From Candidatus Sumerlaeia bacterium (GTDB taxonomy: Bacteria > Sumerlaeota > Sumerlaeia > SLMS01 > JAHLLQ01): a DNA stretch of 64,000 bases. The position numbers were made by a program, and so were the translations under genes. The notes under the pieces were generated by a model, which saw nothing but the letters and a program-made list of their open reading frames with translations, was not told where the DNA came from and made no database searches. Below, piece after piece: positions 1-9,837 of this stretch. The stretch spans positions 35,335 through 99,334 of the forward strand of contig JANQSL010000171.1 of NCBI GenBank assembly GCA_028284075.1. The letters run 5' to 3'. Numbering within the stretch: position 1 is the stretch's first letter; every line of letters begins with the position of its first letter.

Positions 1-2728
1 CAGCAATCGCGTGAATGAGCCCCGATCCGATCCATGTGTGCGGCATGTCGCCGATATAGTTCGGTGATCGATAGCCCGGATGGGTAACCTCTCCCATGTG
101 GTTCCAGCCTGCAGGCCGTACGGCATCGTCCAGAAAGTACTCCAGCAAGGCCATCGCCCGCTCCGGCTGATCGAGCCGCAGATATGCGGCAACGTTTCGA
201 AGTTCATAGGCGGTGTATGATGAGGGCTTGTCGATACGACGCTCTTCGCAGCTCCGCCAGTATCGCTCGTACGTTCCTTTAAGGAGTTTTGGTGGAAGTG
301 TTTCCGATTCGTGTCCAATCATCAACGCGATCGATGTGGCACTCGGATCGGGATCGCCAAGATCCGCTGTTGCAGGAAGAAAAGTCAGGTCCTTTTCCTT
401 AGCCACCATGTTCATGGAGCGAATCATTGCCTGGCGCAGCTCCGACGCTTCTCTCCGCAGTTCCAGGGCGCGTTCAGGAAGTCCGAGGGCCCTCGCAATT
501 GCCGCTCCGTCTTCAAGGCCGATGATCCCCCACATGTTGTCCCAGTGGCTGTGTCGCGCGGGGAAGTATCCTTCGTGGCTGTTGGACTCAGGAAGTATGC
601 CCTCAAATTCGGTGCCTGCGTATTCAGTCGTCAAACGCTCGCGCCTCAACCGCATCATATAATCCAGGGCCCGGTCAACTTTCGGCCACACTGCACCGGC
701 AAGGGCCCAGTCTCCCGTCGCAGCTGCATAGTAACGAACCGCGTGGGCGAGTTGGCCGAATGAATCGTGTTCTTTCCAGTCGTGGGTGTAGTCGGGCATT
801 TCCCCCGTCGTCGGCTTAAGAATGAACGGCACAAATCCATTATCGTGAACATTGTCGGAGAACCATTCGAGATAGTCTCGTACCGGCGTGGTCAGACCGA
901 ACCGTACCATCGATGTGCTGCTAATGGAACCGTCACGAATCCAGGCAAGTTCGTAGTTGCGGCTGCCGGGCTGGATTGCCGGACCGTCCGCGTTCAAGAG
1001 GAGATAGGCAAGATTCGAGCGAATCAGATTCTCCCAACGCCTGTCTGGAACTTCGATTTCCCAGTTTTCCGTTTCTTTTCGCCAGAACACGGTCATGAAT
1101 GCCTTGGCGTCTTCAAAGAATTCCGATGGATTATCGGGTAACAGGGAGGTGTCCTTCTCCATCGGGCACGAGAGATACACTGAAGCGGATTCATCGGCCG
1201 CCAGCCGGAACTCATAAAGGTAGCCTGCACTGAGTATTCCGTTTTCAAAATCCGGAGTGTCTGCTTCAGCGTCACGCTGCAGAAGACCAAATGTCGGTAT
1301 CTCACTCTGCCCCTGCAGGACGGCCTGTTCCGGGGCGGGGCTCGGAAACAAAACATCTCGATCCTCCACTCGCAGAACACCGCTTTCGTCGAGGGAAGCT
1401 GAAGCGACATGAGAAGTTCCCCCGTATTGCCAGGGTGGTGAAATCTGCAATGACCGCGTAGCCAGCATCAGGCTGATGCTCCGGGTTTTCGGACCGGAAT
1501 TAAGGATTGTATAACGCACATGGGAGTTATTGAGCGCGTCCACAAGCAACGTTACTTCCAATTCAATATTGTCGCTTGTCCAGGTCACGGAAGGAATGGG
1601 GGCCCAGTCCTCGACAAGATGTTGCTCAGTCCGGAAGTCGAATGCCGTTTTGAAAGTTCCGTCAATTGTCAGGGCGGGCGTTACCGTAAGGGTTTTGGGA
1701 AGCAATTCGACGTTGCCATATTCATCGATCAGAGCCTCTTCAAACCTCTGAGGCAGTCCGGCAATTGTCCAGTAAACCTGTTCCTGTGAAAGCCAGCGCG
1801 GGAAGGCTCCATCCGGAGATTCTGCTGCCAGGCTTTCAAAGTGGCGCTGAGGATTCCAGGCAGCGTTGGCGTTGAGGAGGGTTAGTTCGGCAACCTCGGG
1901 AATACGAGTCGGATCCAGAAATCTCACAAGGATTTCCCCCACCTGCTGTGCGTCAAAAAAGATCTCATCGGGGTTGGCGGTTCCGAATGCCTGCCCCACG
2001 GAAATCCACTCATCGTTTGGCGTGGCGCGAATCGAAAGACTCCAGGAGGAACGATCTCCGTCTCCCCACAGCAACGCAACTCCTCCGCTCTCGACTGGTT
2101 CCGGCAGTGAAACGACGATTTCCGTTCCACTTGTTTTATTCTCAGGGCGCCAGAACGTTTCAGAATCGCCGTCCATCAGGTTTTCCGGAGCATGTCCGGG
2201 GGCGGAGGTCGTGGCCGAGAAATCGCGCCGATACTCCTCACCAAGCGGGACCGCTTCGTAGACGGAATATCCCCATCCCGTACCGCGCCGGACTCCCTGT
2301 AGCTTGATGTAGCGTCCCGATTTTGGACCAAAATAGATTGTCTCGGTTCCTCCGCGGCCGTCGCGGCGAATCGCGGCAGTCTGCCAGTTTTCGCCGTCAC
2401 CGCTGAGCAGGATATCATAATCGCGCCCGTAGGCGGTCTCCCAGTGGATGCGCAGGCCGACCAGCTCTTCTGTCTCTCCAAGGTCCAGAGTGAGCCATTG
2501 TCTGTCGTCAAATTCGCTGGACCATCGGGTGGACATGTTTCCATCGACTGCCATCATGGCTCCAAGGGCCTGCTCCTGGGGGTTACTGCTGGTGGCTGTA
2601 ATTGTGGCAGTCAGCGCTGGTATCGGTATGAGAAGAGCACCTGATATCGTGCCGAAGATCTTTGATATCAGCCATCCAGCAGCAATTTGTGGAAGCCTTT
2701 TCATTTCTTGATGGGAAATCGGAAGCAT
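1..2728 (-). CDS. Secreted discoidin-domain protein with six-hairpin glycosidase-like domain (3' end outside window)
   Basis: The frame stays open from an ATG at 2728 to the left edge, so about 909 residues are present and the C-terminus is missing. A hydrophobic N-terminal stretch looks like a signal peptide; a second in-frame ATG at 2704 gives a cleaner one (MKRLPQIAAGWLISK). Residues about 50-180 read as an F5/8 type C (discoidin) carbohydrate-binding sandwich (TRWSSEFDDRQWLTLDLG, SGRYIKLQGV), and a second copy starts near residue 184 (ENLMDGDSETFWRPEN). The second half contains YELAWIRDGS near residue 595 and KEHDSFGQLAHAV, the pattern of (alpha/alpha)6-barrel glycosidases (GH15/63/78/94-like fold). 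It is probably an exported glycan-processing enzyme. It is divergent from the sugar-uptake operon and may share the LacI-type operator at 2858-2871. The exact GH family is not assignable by eye. Confidence 0.75.
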   Translation of the reverse strand, partial: MLPISHQEMKRLPQIAAGWLISKIFGTISGALLIPIPALTATITATSSNPQEQALGAMMAVDGNMSTRWSSEFDDRQWLTLDLGETEELVGLRIHWETAYGRDYDILLSGDGENWQTAAIRRDGRGGTETIYFGPKSGRYIKLQGVRRGTGWGYSVYEAVPLGEEYRRDFSATTSAPGHAPENLMDGDSETFWRPENKTSGTEIVVSLPEPVESGGVALLWGDGDRSSWSLSIRATPNDEWISVGQAFGTANPDEIFFDAQQVGEILVRFLDPTRIPEVAELTLLNANAAWNPQRHFESLAAESPDGAFPRWLSQEQVYWTIAGLPQRFEEALIDEYGNVELLPKTLTVTPALTIDGTFKTAFDFRTEQHLVEDWAPIPSVTWTSDNIELEVTLLVDALNNSHVRYTILNSGPKTRSISLMLATRSLQISPPWQYGGTSHVASASLDESGVLRVEDRDVLFPSPAPEQAVLQGQSEIPTFGLLQRDAEADTPDFENGILSAGYLYEFRLAADESASVYLSCPMEKDTSLLPDNPSEFFEDAKAFMTVFWRKETENWEIEVPDRRWENLIRSNLAYLLLNADGPAIQPGSRNYELAWIRDGSISSTSMVRFGLTTPVRDYLEWFSDNVHDNGFVPFILKPTTGEMPDYTHDWKEHDSFGQLAHAVRYYAAATGDWALAGAVWPKVDRALDYMMRLRRERLTTEYAGTEFEGILPESNSHEGYFPARHSHWDNMWGIIGLEDGAAIARALGLPERALELRREASELRQAMIRSMNMVAKEKDLTFLPATADLGDPDPSATSIALMIGHESETLPPKLLKGTYERYWRSCEERRIDKPSSYTAYELRNVAAYLRLDQPERAMALLEYFLDDAVRPAGWNHMGEVTHPGYRSPNYIGDMPHTWIGSGLIHAIA

Positions 2729-2857
2729 GTCGGAAAACCTTTGGCTTCAAAAATAAGTCAAACAACAGCAGTAATTCGTGTATTCAAAAGAGGATGGGTC
2801 AACAATAAGATTGACGAGATGGGGTGAAATGGTGAACCGCTACAACCAGCCTTGTTA

Positions 2858-2871
2858 TGAAAGCGCTTACA
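2858..2871. promoter_or_regulatory. LacI/GalR-family operator
   Basis: The site TGAAAGCGCTTACA is an almost perfect palindrome around a central CpG and matches the consensus recognised by many LacI/GalR-family repressors. It lies about 50 bp upstream of the start at 2923 and about 130 bp from the divergent start at 2728. The likely ligand-responsive repressor is the LacI-family protein at 9834-10955, encoded in the same operon, which would make the locus autoregulated. An ATG inside the site (2857) opens a frame continuous with the downstream gene, but a translation start inside an operator is improbable. Confidence 0.7.
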
Positions 2872-2922
2872 CGGCAGGCTGAAGAGCATCTCAACTTTTC
2901 CCAAAGACCGGAGGTAATTCAG

Positions 2923-4125
2923 ATGAAGAGTTCTGTAACGGCGGGTTTCGGTTTCCTGACCCTTGCGGCCATGGCGATCACGTTGCCGCTGGAAGCCCAA
3001 ACGACGATCGACAATTTTGAAAGCCATGACTGGGATTATTGGTTTGGAACCGTTGCAAATCCTCCTGCCAATGCATTCCAGCCGGCAGAGGGGTCTGCGG
3101 TGGAATACAGCACCGCCGTCTCTCAAAGTGGCCAGTCTTTGCTCATCAAGGAGACTTGGAGACGGGCCGGCGCCTGCGTGGATTGTGGAATCTCCGCGGT
3201 GAGAGCGGTCCGCAGTAACACTCTTGTTCAGATTCCCGTTGGATCTGTTACCGGTGATGTTACTTTCGACGTTTACCTTGATGGGGCCAATTTCGGCGCC
3301 AATGATGATGGAGGAGGGATGCCGGTCTCCGTTCCGGGCATGAAGGTGGAGCTCGGCACGACAGCTGGAAATGCGTCCTCCGCCGAAGAGGCAATGACAT
3401 ACCAGGGTTGGAAAACCTACACTGTGGCTCAGGGTGATATTTCCGGTGACGTCAATGAGCTTCGGTTCATTTTTGTCATGGACTTTCCATTCGGATCGGC
3501 TCAGTCGGATGGCGACTGGTCAATCTACGTGGATGACATGCGAATCAATGGTGTGTTGGTTGACGGCTTTGAACGCACACCGGTCTACGGTTCTGAAGTC
3601 GAAGCGTCGGGGGTCGGTTTTGAGCAGCCACCGGACCCCGCACTGGCTGACCCCTTCTCAGCGACCGACAACGGAATCGGCAGTTCCATGGTTCCCACCC
3701 TCGCCGGAGGCCCGACGGCCAACGAGGGAAGTTTTGCCTATGTGTTGAACTGGAACACGGAAACCGATGGTACAGTGGGTATCACCGCGAATCATTCAAA
3801 TGACGTTCGGGATGTGTCAGCGGCAGGGAGCATCAGTGTTGATGTCTATGTTCCCTCACCGCAGAGTATTCCGACTTTCAGTCTGAATCTGGCCGACTCA
3901 TCCGGTGGGACGGAGTCGTTTGCCGGCACGGCCGTCTCGTCAACCGATGCATGGGAAACCGTCATCTTTAATCTTGCAGGGCTCAGTACTGTCGACCCGG
4001 GCGACATTCAGCTCATCAATGTCACTGCCACCAGTGCCGGAACCGACGGAACTCTCTACTTTGACAACATGGTTGCCGCGGGAAGCGTCGTCTCAGAAGT
4101 GCGTGACTGGCAGGCCTACGAATAA
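2923..4125 (+). CDS. Secreted beta-sandwich (carbohydrate-binding-like) protein
   Basis: This is a 400-residue exported protein with a signal peptide (MKSSVTAGFGFLTLAAMAI...LEAQ). Two consecutive jelly-roll-like units follow, about residues 30-205 and 205-400. Each starts with a D(N/G)FE motif (IDNFESHDW, LVDGFERT) and ends with a strand such as WSIYVDDMRING or GTLYFDNMV, a pattern common in carbohydrate-binding domains of secreted glycanases. I chose the start at 2923 because GGAGG (2910-2914) is correctly spaced and the signal peptide begins there. An in-frame ATG at 2857 lies inside the operator. It is the first gene of the sugar operon and may help capture a glycan. No catalytic motif was recognised. 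Confidence 0.7.
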   Translation: MKSSVTAGFGFLTLAAMAITLPLEAQTTIDNFESHDWDYWFGTVANPPANAFQPAEGSAVEYSTAVSQSGQSLLIKETWRRAGACVDCGISAVRAVRSNTLVQIPVGSVTGDVTFDVYLDGANFGANDDGGGMPVSVPGMKVELGTTAGNASSAEEAMTYQGWKTYTVAQGDISGDVNELRFIFVMDFPFGSAQSDGDWSIYVDDMRINGVLVDGFERTPVYGSEVEASGVGFEQPPDPALADPFSATDNGIGSSMVPTLAGGPTANEGSFAYVLNWNTETDGTVGITANHSNDVRDVSAAGSISVDVYVPSPQSIPTFSLNLADSSGGTESFAGTAVSSTDAWETVIFNLAGLSTVDPGDIQLINVTATSAGTDGTLYFDNMVAAGSVVSEVRDWQAYE

Positions 4126-4192
4126 CTGACAAACCGACCGCGGCGGAAGAGAACAGGCAATGAAGGTAACGGGTGAGTCTGAAAGGAATCGA

Positions 4193-6433
4193 ATGATTTC
4201 CAAAGTTCGTTTATTCCTGTTTCTCACCGTTGCCTTTGTTCCCGGACTTCTTTCGGCCGAGAGTGAAGAAATCACTGTCTGGGCAATGGGGGAGGAGGGT
4301 AACCGGATTTCGGTTCTTGCTCAAGCGTTCGAAAGTGAAAACCCTGGTGTCAGAGTTGTTACTCAGGCCATTCCCTGGAACGGTGCGCATGACAGACTGC
4401 TTACTGCAGTGGCAGGAGGACTGACACCGGATGTCGTCCAACTCGGAACAACCTGGATTCCGGAGTTCGCTGAAATCGATGCATTACTGCCACTCGATTC
4501 GTTGATCGGGGAAGGCGAAATCGGTGCAGAGCGTTTCTATCCCGGATCATGGAAAACGGCCCTTTATGATGACAGGGTCGTTTCCATTCCCTGGTACGTT
4601 GACACACGTGTTTACTTCTATCGGTCTGACCTTCTGGAAGATGCCGGGATCGGAGAGTTTCCCCGCACATGGCAAGGCCTGGAAGAGCTCGGGGAGGCTC
4701 TGACACGTGATGTGGATGGAGACGGAACCTTCGACAACCATGCCTACGATCTGCTTGCCCGCGACTATGGTCTCTCAGTGGCACTGTTCCGACAGGCGGG
4801 CGCTTCGATTTTCGGGCCGGATGGAAAAAGCTCTGTTGCATCCGTCGAAGGCATTGAGAGTTTGAGTTTTTTCCGTTCACTGGTGAGTCGCGGTTATGCA
4901 CCGGGACCGTCCGGAAGGCAGATTGATCCGATTCAGGACCTGCGGACGGGGTATGTGGCGAGCTGGATATCAGGTCCGTGGATGGTTGAACTTCTGCGTA
5001 CCCAGGCGCCTGATCTCAATGGCAAATGGATGGTTGCCGGGATGCCGCGGGGGAGGCATGAGTCATCGTTTCTTGGCGGTTGCAATTTGGCGGTCTTCCG
5101 AAACTCAACCCGTCCGAATCTGGCACAAAGGTTTGTCGTCTTCTGTTCCCGACCGGACATTCAGCAATTGTGGTTCTCCGCGACAGGTAATTTGCCTGCG
5201 GTGCGCGATGCGTGGAACGCTGAAGAACTTGAGAATGATCCGATTTGGCGGGTTTTCAAGAATCAACTCGAATCAGCGGAACCTCCGCCGCCTCTTGTCT
5301 CATGGGCCGCAATGGAAAGCGCGATCGAGAATTCCGTTGAAGATATGGTGATCAATGAACGCAACCCGGCGGAAACGGCGCGTGAACTGGCTTCAAGACT
5401 GGATTCACTTTATCCGAAAGGCCGTCGCGGCAAGGGTAACCTCTCTGGCCATGGCACGTTGGTGTTGGGAGGGTTCTTCGTCTTTTTTGCGGTGATTGTC
5501 GCTTTGTGGGTTCTTGCTCCGGCTCTGCTTGACAGAACATCGAGCTGGAGACGAGTCGGAGTTTCAGCGATGTTTCTCGCACCGGCAGCACTACACTTGA
5601 TTGTGTTCATGCTGGTGCCATTGATGATCTCCCTCGCACTCAGCTTCACGAACTATGACATTTACTCCATTGGCGATTGGAGAACGACATCCTTTGTTGG
5701 TTTCGAAAACTACCAAAGGCTTGTCGGAGATGCTCGTTTCTGGACGTCGTTTCTCAATACCGTCTATTTCCTTGCTGTGGCGGGGCCATTAACCATTATT
5801 GCGGCACTCACGGCAGCGATTATTCTCAATCGAAGGTTTTCATCACGGGTTCGGACATTCTTTCGTTCGTCTCTTTTTCTTCCGGTGGTTACTCCTCTTG
5901 TCGCGGTGGCGGTTGTATGGAGGTGGCTTCTTGCACCGCAGAGCGGCCTGATCAATCTCGGACTGGAATGGATCGGCATCGAAGGGCGTGCGTGGCTGAC
6001 GGATCCGGTTTGGGCAATGCCATCGTTGATTTTGATGGCGGTGTGGAAAAACGCCGGCTACAGTATGGTGATTTTCCTCGCCGGACTCCAGACGATTCCC
6101 CGCACCTTTTATGAGGCGGCTGAGGTCGATGGCGCCGGACCGATGCGTCGCTTCGTCAGCATCACTATTCCGCTTTTACGCCCCACTCTCCTCTTCGTCG
6201 TTGTCGTGACAACGATAGGTTACATGCAGCTCTTCGCCGAACCGTATGTCATGACGGCGGGTGGTGGACCGAGCGACCGGACACTATCGATCGTTCTGTA
6301 TCTTTATCAGGAAGGCTTCAAGTTTTTCAATCTCGGCTATGCTTCGGCCGTTGCTTACACACTCTGTCTTGTCGTGGCGGTCGTGAGCTTCCTCCAGATG
6401 ATTCTCGCGGGTTCCCGCGAAGGGAGAATATAA
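4193..6433 (+). CDS. ABC sugar transporter: solute-binding protein fused to MalF-type permease
   Basis: About 746 residues. The N-terminal 400 form a family-1 extracellular solute-binding protein: signal peptide MISKVRLFLFLTVAFVPGLLSA, then EEITVWAMGEEGNR, WNGAHDRLLTAVAGG and PDVVQLGTTW. A transmembrane helix near residues 410-435 follows, then a complete MalF-type permease domain with about six helices. The EAA loop that contacts the ATPase is present (EAAEVDGAGPMRRF). The two parts are normally separate proteins; here the receptor is tethered to the channel. I preferred ATG 4193 over ATG 4160 because AAAGGA sits just upstream and the signal peptide begins there. The second permease starts 5 bp downstream. 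No MalK/MsmK-type ATPase is in the window, so a shared ATPase elsewhere must be used. Confidence 0.88.
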   Translation: MISKVRLFLFLTVAFVPGLLSAESEEITVWAMGEEGNRISVLAQAFESENPGVRVVTQAIPWNGAHDRLLTAVAGGLTPDVVQLGTTWIPEFAEIDALLPLDSLIGEGEIGAERFYPGSWKTALYDDRVVSIPWYVDTRVYFYRSDLLEDAGIGEFPRTWQGLEELGEALTRDVDGDGTFDNHAYDLLARDYGLSVALFRQAGASIFGPDGKSSVASVEGIESLSFFRSLVSRGYAPGPSGRQIDPIQDLRTGYVASWISGPWMVELLRTQAPDLNGKWMVAGMPRGRHESSFLGGCNLAVFRNSTRPNLAQRFVVFCSRPDIQQLWFSATGNLPAVRDAWNAEELENDPIWRVFKNQLESAEPPPPLVSWAAMESAIENSVEDMVINERNPAETARELASRLDSLYPKGRRGKGNLSGHGTLVLGGFFVFFAVIVALWVLAPALLDRTSSWRRVGVSAMFLAPAALHLIVFMLVPLMISLALSFTNYDIYSIGDWRTTSFVGFENYQRLVGDARFWTSFLNTVYFLAVAGPLTIIAALTAAIILNRRFSSRVRTFFRSSLFLPVVTPLVAVAVVWRWLLAPQSGLINLGLEWIGIEGRAWLTDPVWAMPSLILMAVWKNAGYSMVIFLAGLQTIPRTFYEAAEVDGAGPMRRFVSITIPLLRPTLLFVVVVTTIGYMQLFAEPYVMTAGGGPSDRTLSIVLYLYQEGFKFFNLGYASAVAYTLCLVVAVVSFLQMILAGSREGRI

Positions 6434-6438
6434 ACGCG

Positions 6439-7344
6439 ATGGCTGGTGCAGGAATTCGTTTTTCTCCAACGGCTGAGATCGACGGCAGGAAGGGCACTTT
6501 ACAACAAGTGCCGAGTGCCCGGGGCAGAGGGTTTGTCCGCTCGATTCCTGGCCTGCTGTTTCTTCTTCTCGCGGCCGGGGCGGCACTGATCCCTTTTTTG
6601 TGGATGATCAGCACCGCTTTCAAGCGGCCGGAAGTCATCTATCAGATTCCTCCTGTTTGGATTCCAGTCGAGCCGACTCTGCGTCATTTTCAAAACCTTT
6701 TCGGACAACTGTCCTTTGCAAGGAACCTCTTCAATTCCACCGTGGTCACCTTCGGAATCACGGCACTCAGTCTTCTGTTGAACTCAATGGCAGGGTACGC
6801 ATTCGCCAAACACCGGTTTCCCGGAATGGAGAGATTGTTCGGAGTCTTTCTGATCACACTGATGGTTCCCGCACAAGTTACGGCGATACCCGTGTTTCTG
6901 CTGCTCAAGAAGCTGGGTTTGCTCAATACTCTGGCGGGACTGATTATTCCTGCAGCCTCCTCGGTTTTTGGAATTTTTCTCATGCGACAGTTCATGACTT
7001 CGATCCCCGATGCACTGATCGAGTCGGGCCGGGTCGACGGTTGCAGGGAATGGGGCATCTTCTGGTCAATTGTGCTGCCGCAATGCCGCCCCGCGCTTGC
7101 GGCACTCGGCATCTTCACATTTCTTGCCGCTTGGTCTGACTTTTTCTTTCCTTTGATCGTTCTGTTTGATCAGCGAAAGTACACCCTGCCCGTCGCTCTC
7201 GCGACACTCAATGGTCAGCACACAACAGACTGGGGAATGTTAATGGCCGGTTCACTGGTAGTCATTACTCCCATCGTTCTGCTGTTCATCGCACTTCAAC
7301 GCAAATTCGTGGAGGGCATCGCTCTCACGGGATTGAAAGGATAA
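6439..7344 (+). CDS. ABC sugar transporter permease, MalG type
   Basis: A 301-residue inner-membrane permease of the carbohydrate-uptake-1 (MalG) type with about six transmembrane helices (for example LFLLLAAGAALIPFLWMIS near the N-terminus). The conserved cytoplasmic EAA-like loop reads ESGRVDGCREWGIFW. It should pair with the permease half of the fusion protein encoded immediately upstream to make the heterodimeric channel. The N-terminal 30 residues before the first helix are slightly longer than usual. Starts 5 bp after the upstream stop and ends 3 bp before the phosphorylase gene, so the three are clearly co-transcribed. Confidence 0.92.
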   Translation: MAGAGIRFSPTAEIDGRKGTLQQVPSARGRGFVRSIPGLLFLLLAAGAALIPFLWMISTAFKRPEVIYQIPPVWIPVEPTLRHFQNLFGQLSFARNLFNSTVVTFGITALSLLLNSMAGYAFAKHRFPGMERLFGVFLITLMVPAQVTAIPVFLLLKKLGLLNTLAGLIIPAASSVFGIFLMRQFMTSIPDALIESGRVDGCREWGIFWSIVLPQCRPALAALGIFTFLAAWSDFFFPLIVLFDQRKYTLPVALATLNGQHTTDWGMLMAGSLVVITPIVLLFIALQRKFVEGIALTGLKG

Positions 7345-7347
7345 GCA

Positions 7348-9837
7348 ATGCACCGTCATTCTTCAAACGGAGCAAACTCACGACTTTTTGAAACAGAGTA
7401 CGGTTATTTTGATGTTCGGAATGATTCTTATGTCATCAAGCGCCCTGACACTCCGCGTCCGTGGGTGAATGTCGTGGCGAACGAACGCTATGGCACGGTA
7501 ATCAGTCAGGCTGGAGGAGGATTTTCCTGGATCGATCATTCAACGCTTTCGGTTCTGACACGCTGGCGTCAGGACCTGGTGCGGGACGACTGGGGAAAGT
7601 GGCTGTACATACGCGACGATGAAAGCGGAAATCTTTGGAGTGCGGCTCCTCAGCCCGTACTTTCCCCATATGATTCCTATGAATGCCGTCACGGGCTTGG
7701 TTATAGTGTGTTGTCAGCACGGATTCATGGCATACAGAGCGAATGGACAATTGTGGTTCCTCCCGATGCAACATTCGAACTCTGGTATCTCAGGCTCACG
7801 AATCTCGATAACAAAGTACGCAACCTGACTGCATGCTCACACTTTATGTGGAATCTCGGTGCCGCCCCCGACAATCACAGGGAGTTCCATCGGCTCTTTC
7901 TTCACAACGACTTCGATAAACAAGCTGGCATTATCCGCGCAAACAAGGTTTTGTGGGAAGTTCCCACAGAGAAGCACGGTCATTGGAACACACACTATCC
8001 CTATGCGGCTTTCCATGCAGTCTGGAATGAGGCGGGGGAAGCACCCGCCACACTCTTCGCATGTGGCGATCACGAGTCATTCACTGGTCGCCATGGGACA
8101 TGGAAGGCGCCGAGATGGCTGAGTGAGCAAGGTGGGCGGGAAACCACCGGATTTGGGCGACACGGCGACGCAATTGCGGCGCTGGCATCCGGCGTTACTC
8201 TCGAGCCGGGAGAAACACGGGAGTTGGCATTCGCCCTTGGGGCTGTTCTCGAGCACGAGCCGGACGTTCAGACGGCGCTCGCTCCCTATCGAACACAGGA
8301 CAGTCGTCACAGGGTTCTTGAAAGTGTCAGGGTTTTCTGGCATGATCGCCGGGAGGGGGTGCAGGTTGAAACGCCTGACGATGCATTCAATCTGCTCGTG
8401 AACACCTGGACTCCTTATCAGGCAATGGCGGGAAGGGTTTTTGGTCGCACCGGCTATTGGCAACAGTCCGGTGCCTACGGTTTCCGCGATCAACTGCAGG
8501 ACAGCCATGTCTTTCTGCCCTGTGATCCGGAGAGAATGAAATCAACGCTGCTTCTTCATGCCCATCATCAGTTTGCAAACGGAACTGTCTATCATTGGTG
8601 GCACCCTCTTTCCGAAGTGGGTCTGCAAACGGAAATGACCGACGATCTTCTGTGGCTTGCTTTCATGACGACCGCCTATCTGAAGGAGACCGGTGACTGG
8701 GCCGTTTTGGCGGAAGAAGCTCCGTTTGTTGATTGTCAGAAACCGGCTCCGCTCTTCGAACACTGCCGACTTGCAATCACAAAGGTTCTTGAACGCTTTA
8801 GTGACCGAGGTCTTCCCCTGATTGGGGCCGGTGACTGGAACGATGGCATGAGCGCCTGCGGTCTCTCGTGGAGAGGTGAATCAGTGTGGCTGGGCCACTT
8901 TCTCCACGCTGTGCTTGCAGACTGGGTTCGAATTGCCCGTTACGAAAACAAGGAGTCGTTGGCGGAGGAGTGGGAGAAGCGGCGGGCGGCTTTACAAGAC
9001 GCTCTGAATACCGTTGGATGGGATGGTGCCTGGTACTGGCGTGCTTCGCTGGATGATGGTTCGCTTCTGGGCAGCTCCCGGCGCCGTGAGGGTCGTATTT
9101 TTCTCAATGCGCAGACGTGGTCGGTTCTTGCGGGCGTTGCCGATGATGATCGTTCAGCTCTTGTCATGGATGCGGTGGAGGAGTATCTCCTGCATGATTT
9201 TGGCCCCTCTCTCTTTTCTCCCGCATACCGCAGCCCGGATCCCCGGATTGGTTATCTGACCCGGTACACTCCCGGCGTGCGGGAAAACGGTGGCGTTTAC
9301 AGCCATGCCGCAATGTGGGCAATCCAGGCGGCTTGCCGTGTGAAACGTCCGCAGCTTGCATGGAAAATGTTTTCACGCCTCGCTCCACCGTTTCGTGGAA
9401 TGAATCCAGAACATTACTGCGTCGAACCGTACGTCATGCCGGGAAATGTCGATGGGCCGGATTCACCACATTATGGACGTGGCGGATGGTCATGGTACAC
9501 AGGATCCGCTGCATGGATGCGCCGTATAAGTCTTGAAGCCATTCTTGGCGTTCAGCCCGGCTGGGATGGTTTGAAAATTGAGCCGTGTTTGCCGCCCCAC
9601 TGGCCGGAAGCAAGGCTTCACCGGCGGTACCGGGGAGATCTCCTCGATATCACGATTCGGAATCCCGATCTCTGCGGGTGCGGAGCGGTGCAGATCATCG
9701 TTGATGGCGAGGAGCTTGAGCCGGGTCGAAGCATAACTTCTTCCGGCAGTGGACAAACAAGACGGATTGAAGTCTGCGTGCGTGCCACCGAAGCAACGGC
9801 GGTCGGAGCGGGCAGCAACGAAGGGAAAATGTTGTGA
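7348..9837 (+). CDS. GH94 glycoside phosphorylase (cellobiose phosphorylase-like)
   Basis: At 829 residues this matches the length of cellobiose-type GH94 phosphorylases. The N-terminus (YGYFDVRNDSYVIKRP, then PWVN and ISQAGGGFSWID) is typical of the family. The motif GAGDWNDGM at residues 493-501 contains the catalytic general acid Asp. A C-terminal stretch (GGWSWYTGSAAWM, LEAILGVQPGWDGLKIEPC) is also family-like. It would cleave an imported beta-linked disaccharide or oligosaccharide with phosphate to give glucose-1-phosphate, saving ATP. Linkage specificity cannot be read off; cellobiose, laminaribiose and beta-1,2 phosphorylases all belong to GH94, although known beta-1,2-oligoglucan phosphorylases are longer. 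Its stop overlaps the GTG start of the LacI gene (GTGA), indicating translational coupling. Confidence 0.9.
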   Translation: MHRHSSNGANSRLFETEYGYFDVRNDSYVIKRPDTPRPWVNVVANERYGTVISQAGGGFSWIDHSTLSVLTRWRQDLVRDDWGKWLYIRDDESGNLWSAAPQPVLSPYDSYECRHGLGYSVLSARIHGIQSEWTIVVPPDATFELWYLRLTNLDNKVRNLTACSHFMWNLGAAPDNHREFHRLFLHNDFDKQAGIIRANKVLWEVPTEKHGHWNTHYPYAAFHAVWNEAGEAPATLFACGDHESFTGRHGTWKAPRWLSEQGGRETTGFGRHGDAIAALASGVTLEPGETRELAFALGAVLEHEPDVQTALAPYRTQDSRHRVLESVRVFWHDRREGVQVETPDDAFNLLVNTWTPYQAMAGRVFGRTGYWQQSGAYGFRDQLQDSHVFLPCDPERMKSTLLLHAHHQFANGTVYHWWHPLSEVGLQTEMTDDLLWLAFMTTAYLKETGDWAVLAEEAPFVDCQKPAPLFEHCRLAITKVLERFSDRGLPLIGAGDWNDGMSACGLSWRGESVWLGHFLHAVLADWVRIARYENKESLAEEWEKRRAALQDALNTVGWDGAWYWRASLDDGSLLGSSRRREGRIFLNAQTWSVLAGVADDDRSALVMDAVEEYLLHDFGPSLFSPAYRSPDPRIGYLTRYTPGVRENGGVYSHAAMWAIQAACRVKRPQLAWKMFSRLAPPFRGMNPEHYCVEPYVMPGNVDGPDSPHYGRGGWSWYTGSAAWMRRISLEAILGVQPGWDGLKIEPCLPPHWPEARLHRRYRGDLLDITIRNPDLCGCGAVQIIVDGEELEPGRSITSSGSGQTRRIEVCVRATEATAVGAGSNEGKML

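Noticed and set aside
2857..2922. Translation start at ATG 2857 for the beta-sandwich protein
   Set aside because: The ATG lies inside the LacI-type operator and lacks a ribosome site; the signal peptide and GGAGG place the start at 2923.
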